Assembly: GCA_017164015.1 (NCBI GenBank)
Contig: CP071065.1
Span: 7,903,501-7,967,500 of the forward strand
DNA length: 64,000 nucleotides
Origin: Nostoc sp. UHCC 0702
Lineage (GTDB): Bacteria > Cyanobacteriota > Cyanobacteriia > Cyanobacteriales > Nostocaceae
Direction of reading: 5' to 3'
Shown: piece by piece, positions 61,484-64,000 of the stretch
Layout of the letters: the number at the start of each line of letters is the position of its first letter
Numbering within the stretch: position 1 is the first letter of the stretch
Position numbers and translations under genes: made by a program
Notes under the pieces: generated by a model
Told to the model about the DNA's origin: nothing
The model's database searches: none
Seen by the model: the letters and a program-made list of their open reading frames with translations, nothing else

Positions 61484-61886
61484 TTTAAATAAAGTTGCCA
61501 GTAGTCTTTAGTTATAAACCCCAACAACTTAAAAATTAACAGTTAATTCGGCAAACATGTTAGTGGAACTGCAAGAAATAAATTATTCTGCTTGAACTTG
61601 ATGGCTGATGGTGGGGTCTTTTGCAGTCTTTCAGCGTCATAGATCTAATATGTCACCTGCTGACATTAGAGATTTATTTGGACAAAAAGTAATATTTTAT
61701 ACCTAAAATTATTTTGGCTATTGCCAATTTTGATACGCTTGCCGAGAGGGCACGTTGCAGGGGAATGGGGGAGCAGGGGAGAGAATTCTTGGTTAATTCT
61801 CCCTCATCTTGCTCATCTGCCAATTAGGGACTGGCAAATCAAAAAAGCCTGTTCACAGTCATCAGTCATCAGCCAACACTCTATAA
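61484..61886. other. nblS upstream region
   Basis: About 400 bases without a gene; the nblS promoter should be here. It contains ggggagcagggga-type repeats near 61760. Confidence 0.4.
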
Positions 61887-62279
61887 TATCAAGTTCGGCT
61901 AATTACTTACGATCTAGTCGGTTTGCTTGGTAATAGGTAATGGGTAATGGGTAATAGGTAATATCAAGTTCGGCTAATTACTTACGATCTAGTCGGTTTG
62001 CTTGGTAATAGGTAATGGGTAATGGGTAATAGGTAATATCAAGTTCGGCTAATTACTTACGATCTAGTCGGTTTGCTTGGTAATAGGTAATGGGTAATGG
62101 GTAATAGGTAATATCAAGTTCGGCTAATTACTTACGATCTAGTCGGTTTGCTTGGTAATAGGTAATGGGTAATGGGTAATAGGTAATACTCAAAACCAAT
62201 TACCAATTACCAATTACCAATTACCAATTCCCAATTACCGACCTCCACAGATATCATAAGTGTTTAAACGGACATGATA
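61887..62279. mobile_element. MITE family B, copy 2, with internal 4 x 75-bp tandem repeat
   Basis: The ends are TATCAAGTTCGGCTAATTAC and, in inverse, TATCATGTCCGTTTAAACAC. The 3-bp duplication TAA flanks it (61884-61886 and 62280-62282). Its left part is amplified to four identical 75-bp units starting at 61886, 61961, 62036 and 62111. The right end reads into purD and supplies its last codons. Confidence 0.85.
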
Positions 62280-63541
62280 TAACCAATATCTCTGCGGTAA
62301 TATATCCCCTCAAACTGAATCGCTTTGATTCCGGTGTAGGCTTGAGCGATCGCTTGCTCAAAATTATCCCCTATTCCAGTCACATTTAATACTCTCCCCC
62401 CATCCGTGACTACTTGTTGTTGCTGGTTCAATTTTGTACCTGCATGGAATACAGTTGCACCTGCTGTTTCTGCCTCCTGAATGCCAGTAATTACCTTGCC
62501 TTTTTCGTATTCTCCTGGATAACCACCAGAAGCAGCAACGACGGTGGCAGATGCCCCTTGATGCCAAGCAATGGCAGGTAATTCGCCTAAACGCTGCTGT
62601 ACACAAGCTAGAATCAACTCTTCTAGGGGTGTAGCCAACAGTGGTAAAATCACTTGGGTTTCTGGATCGCCAAAGCGACAGTTAAATTCTAAAACCTGAA
62701 AATCACCATTGGGTGCAATCATCAACCCGGCGTAAAGTACACCTCGGTAGTCGATACCTTTAGCTCTTAAGGATGCGATCGCTTTTTCTAACACTTCTGT
62801 TTGAACACGTGCCATCAACTCTGGTGTAGCAATAGGCGCTGGGGCATAGGCTCCCATCCCTCCAGTATTTTCTCCTGTATCGCCTTCACCAATCCGTTTA
62901 TGATCCTGAGCAGGTAGCAAAGGTCGAATTGTTAACCCATCTGTCAACGCTAAAACCGAAACCTCTTGTCCAACCAAACATTCTTCAATAACAACAAAAT
63001 TACCAGCGCTACCAAACTGCCCTTGGAAAATTGTATCAATTGCTATCTCTGCCTGTTGGAGTGTTTCGGCAACTGTTACACCCTTACCAGCGGCTAAGCC
63101 ATCAGCTTTTACAACTATTGGCACTCCTTGTGCTTTCACGTAGGATTTTGCTGCTGGCGCTTCAGTAAATACCGCAGCTTTGGCTGTAGGAATTCCTGCT
63201 TCCTGCATGAGAGCTTTAGCCCAAGCCTTACTCGCTTCAATCTGCGCTCCTGCTCTGGTAGGCCCAAATACCATTAATCCTTGACTTTGGAGGTAGTCTG
63301 TAATTCCCTTGGCTAAGGGCACTTCTGGCCCAACTATCACAAGAGTTATGCCATGTTCTAAAGCATATTGACTTATGCCCTCAAAATTATCTACTGCTAA
63401 GGGCAAATTCTGGCAACGCTCCATGCTTGCTGTACCTCCATTTCCTGGTACACAAACAACTTGCTCAATCTGCTTTGACTGCAACAACTTCCATGCTAGA
63501 GCGTGTTCACGCCCTCCATTCCCTACAACTAAAACTTTCAC
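62264..63541 (-). CDS. purD: Phosphoribosylamine-glycine ligase
   Basis: 425 residues, ATP-grasp. KVLVVGNGGREHALAWKL at the start, FGPTRAGAQIEASKAWAK, PIVVKADGLAAGKGVTVAE (ATP site), GENTGGMGAYAPAP and VLEFNCRFGDPETQVILP are family signatures. It makes glycinamide ribonucleotide in purine synthesis. The last residues, YIMSV and stop, are encoded by the inverted repeat end of the MITE at 61887-62279, so the original C-terminus has been slightly rewritten. Confidence 0.95.
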   Translation of the reverse strand: MKVLVVGNGGREHALAWKLLQSKQIEQVVCVPGNGGTASMERCQNLPLAVDNFEGISQYALEHGITLVIVGPEVPLAKGITDYLQSQGLMVFGPTRAGAQIEASKAWAKALMQEAGIPTAKAAVFTEAPAAKSYVKAQGVPIVVKADGLAAGKGVTVAETLQQAEIAIDTIFQGQFGSAGNFVVIEECLVGQEVSVLALTDGLTIRPLLPAQDHKRIGEGDTGENTGGMGAYAPAPIATPELMARVQTEVLEKAIASLRAKGIDYRGVLYAGLMIAPNGDFQVLEFNCRFGDPETQVILPLLATPLEELILACVQQRLGELPAIAWHQGASATVVAASGGYPGEYEKGKVITGIQEAETAGATVFHAGTKLNQQQQVVTDGGRVLNVTGIGDNFEQAIAQAYTGIKAIQFEGIYYRRDIGYIMSV

Positions 63542-63845
63542 TGATTTCCTCGTGCGTCCCTTGCGAAACGAGAATGCCCTAAGGCTACTCGCGGATCAAT
63601 TTTTCACCAATTCTTATACTTATGCAAGCCCCTTGGTGAGGAAAAGAAGATGTGGAGATGAGGGGGATGAAAAAGAATTTGCTCTTTTGTCTCTCCTGCT
63701 CCCCTGAATAGGCAAATAGCTACAATAGGATAACTTGGTGAAGTACCCGCAGACTCCGAGAGATGCTTTGTCTGGAGCTTCGCGTTTCACTTGTCATGAA
63801 GGGTTCCTGGACTTGAGTAAACTGGGGGACTTACCGTAAAGAGTG
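63542..63845. other. purD upstream region
   Basis: No gene is seen. Dispersed repeat text (ccgagagatgctttgtctgg, gagcttcgcg) is present. Confidence 0.4.
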
Positions 63846-63987
63846 TTATAGCCTTTCCTAAGGAAGTGAGGTACACCTTAACCTCACCCCAATAAAGCTG
63901 TGCTTTATCTCCCCTCTCCGAACTCACGGAGAGGGGTCGGGGGTGAGGTTATTAGATGTACTTGGCGCTTACTGGAAAATGCTATAA
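63846..63987. mobile_element. MITE/REP-like element with nested hairpins
   Basis: The ends TTATAGC are inverted (63846, 63987), with further matching blocks inside. AACCTCACCCC (63880-63890) pairs with GGGGTGAGGTT (63940-63950), enclosing two more hairpins (ataaagc-tgt-gctttat, and CCCCTCTCCG with CGGAGAGGGG at 63911-63936). No target duplication is evident. Noncoding. Confidence 0.6.
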
Positions 63988-64000
63988 ATCTACCATATCA

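Noticed and set aside
61886..62185. CRISPR array
   Set aside because: The 75-bp units are contiguous and identical with no spacers, and no cas genes are near. The heptamer arrays are likewise not CRISPR.

Overview
The window comes from the chromosome of a filamentous, probably heterocyst-forming (Nostocales-type) cyanobacterium. The evidence is frequent HIP1 octamers (GCGATCGC), many short tandem heptamer repeats of the agtcaac / cccagtc / tgctccc type in the gaps, and typical cyanobacterial genes: NblS/Hik33 next to PurD, a CyaC-type two-receiver adenylate cyclase, a DUF4347 surface protein, an Alr0975-like phytochelatin synthase and a multi-GAF pseudokinase. Most genes are single transcription units separated by long, repeat-filled intergenic DNA.

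Layout. 0-2.6 kb: iron genes (end of a ferritin-like gene, FTR1 permease, Fe-siderophore binding lipoprotein). 3-6 kb: mobA overlapping a DUF255/YyaL gene. 6.2-8.7 kb: small unknown genes, a MITE and clpP. 8.8-11.5 kb: a 2.65-kb integrative element in tRNA-Gly(UCC), with its tyrosine recombinase, two unknown small genes, a duplicated tRNA 5' half and paired arm-type sites. 11.6-17 kb: TonB-like repeat protein, cyaC and an apparently frameshifted small gene upstream. 18-27 kb: acetyltransferase, hisC, YqiA-like esterase, a FecR-domain / outer-membrane-protein divergent pair, sulfurtransferase and MnmC-like methyltransferase. 27.8-33 kb: HD-GYP regulator, glmU, glycosyltransferase, isoaspartyl peptidase, DUF2256. 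33-38.2 kb: an RHH+TnpB element, a GAF pseudokinase and a decayed TnpB. 38.3-40.2 kb: pyrD and a membrane/HTH protein. 40.7-44.1 kb: the Ro60 (Rsr) / Y RNA locus. 44.2-50 kb: small enzymes (two VOC, dienelactone hydrolase, SsuD, methyltransferase, acetyltransferase). 50-50.8 kb: a complete IS1-family insertion. 51.3-58 kb: phytochelatin synthase-like protein and a 1690-residue ELW-repeat protein. 58-64 kb: a methyltransferase pseudogene, a zinc-ribbon protein, nblS and purD among several MITEs.

The most interesting locus is 40.7-42.95 kb. A Ro60/Rsr gene (TROVE plus vWA domains) is preceded by two tandem tRNA-like RNAs and followed by a third. All three carry a tRNA acceptor stem and T arm, but each has a common insert whose sequence matches the Ro-binding helix of Y RNAs. 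In two of them the insert replaces the anticodon arm. In the third it replaces the D arm and an anticodon-like hairpin is kept. This looks like a cyanobacterial Ro-Y RNP with at least two different tRNA-mimic designs.

Transposable DNA has shaped the window. Three MITE-like families show clear terminal inverted repeats, two of them with target duplications, and one MITE end supplies the last codons of purD. G-rich tandem repeats have also expanded in frame inside two housekeeping-type genes, mobA and the MnmC-like gene. All functional statements are read from the sequence and family knowledge; no database search was run.
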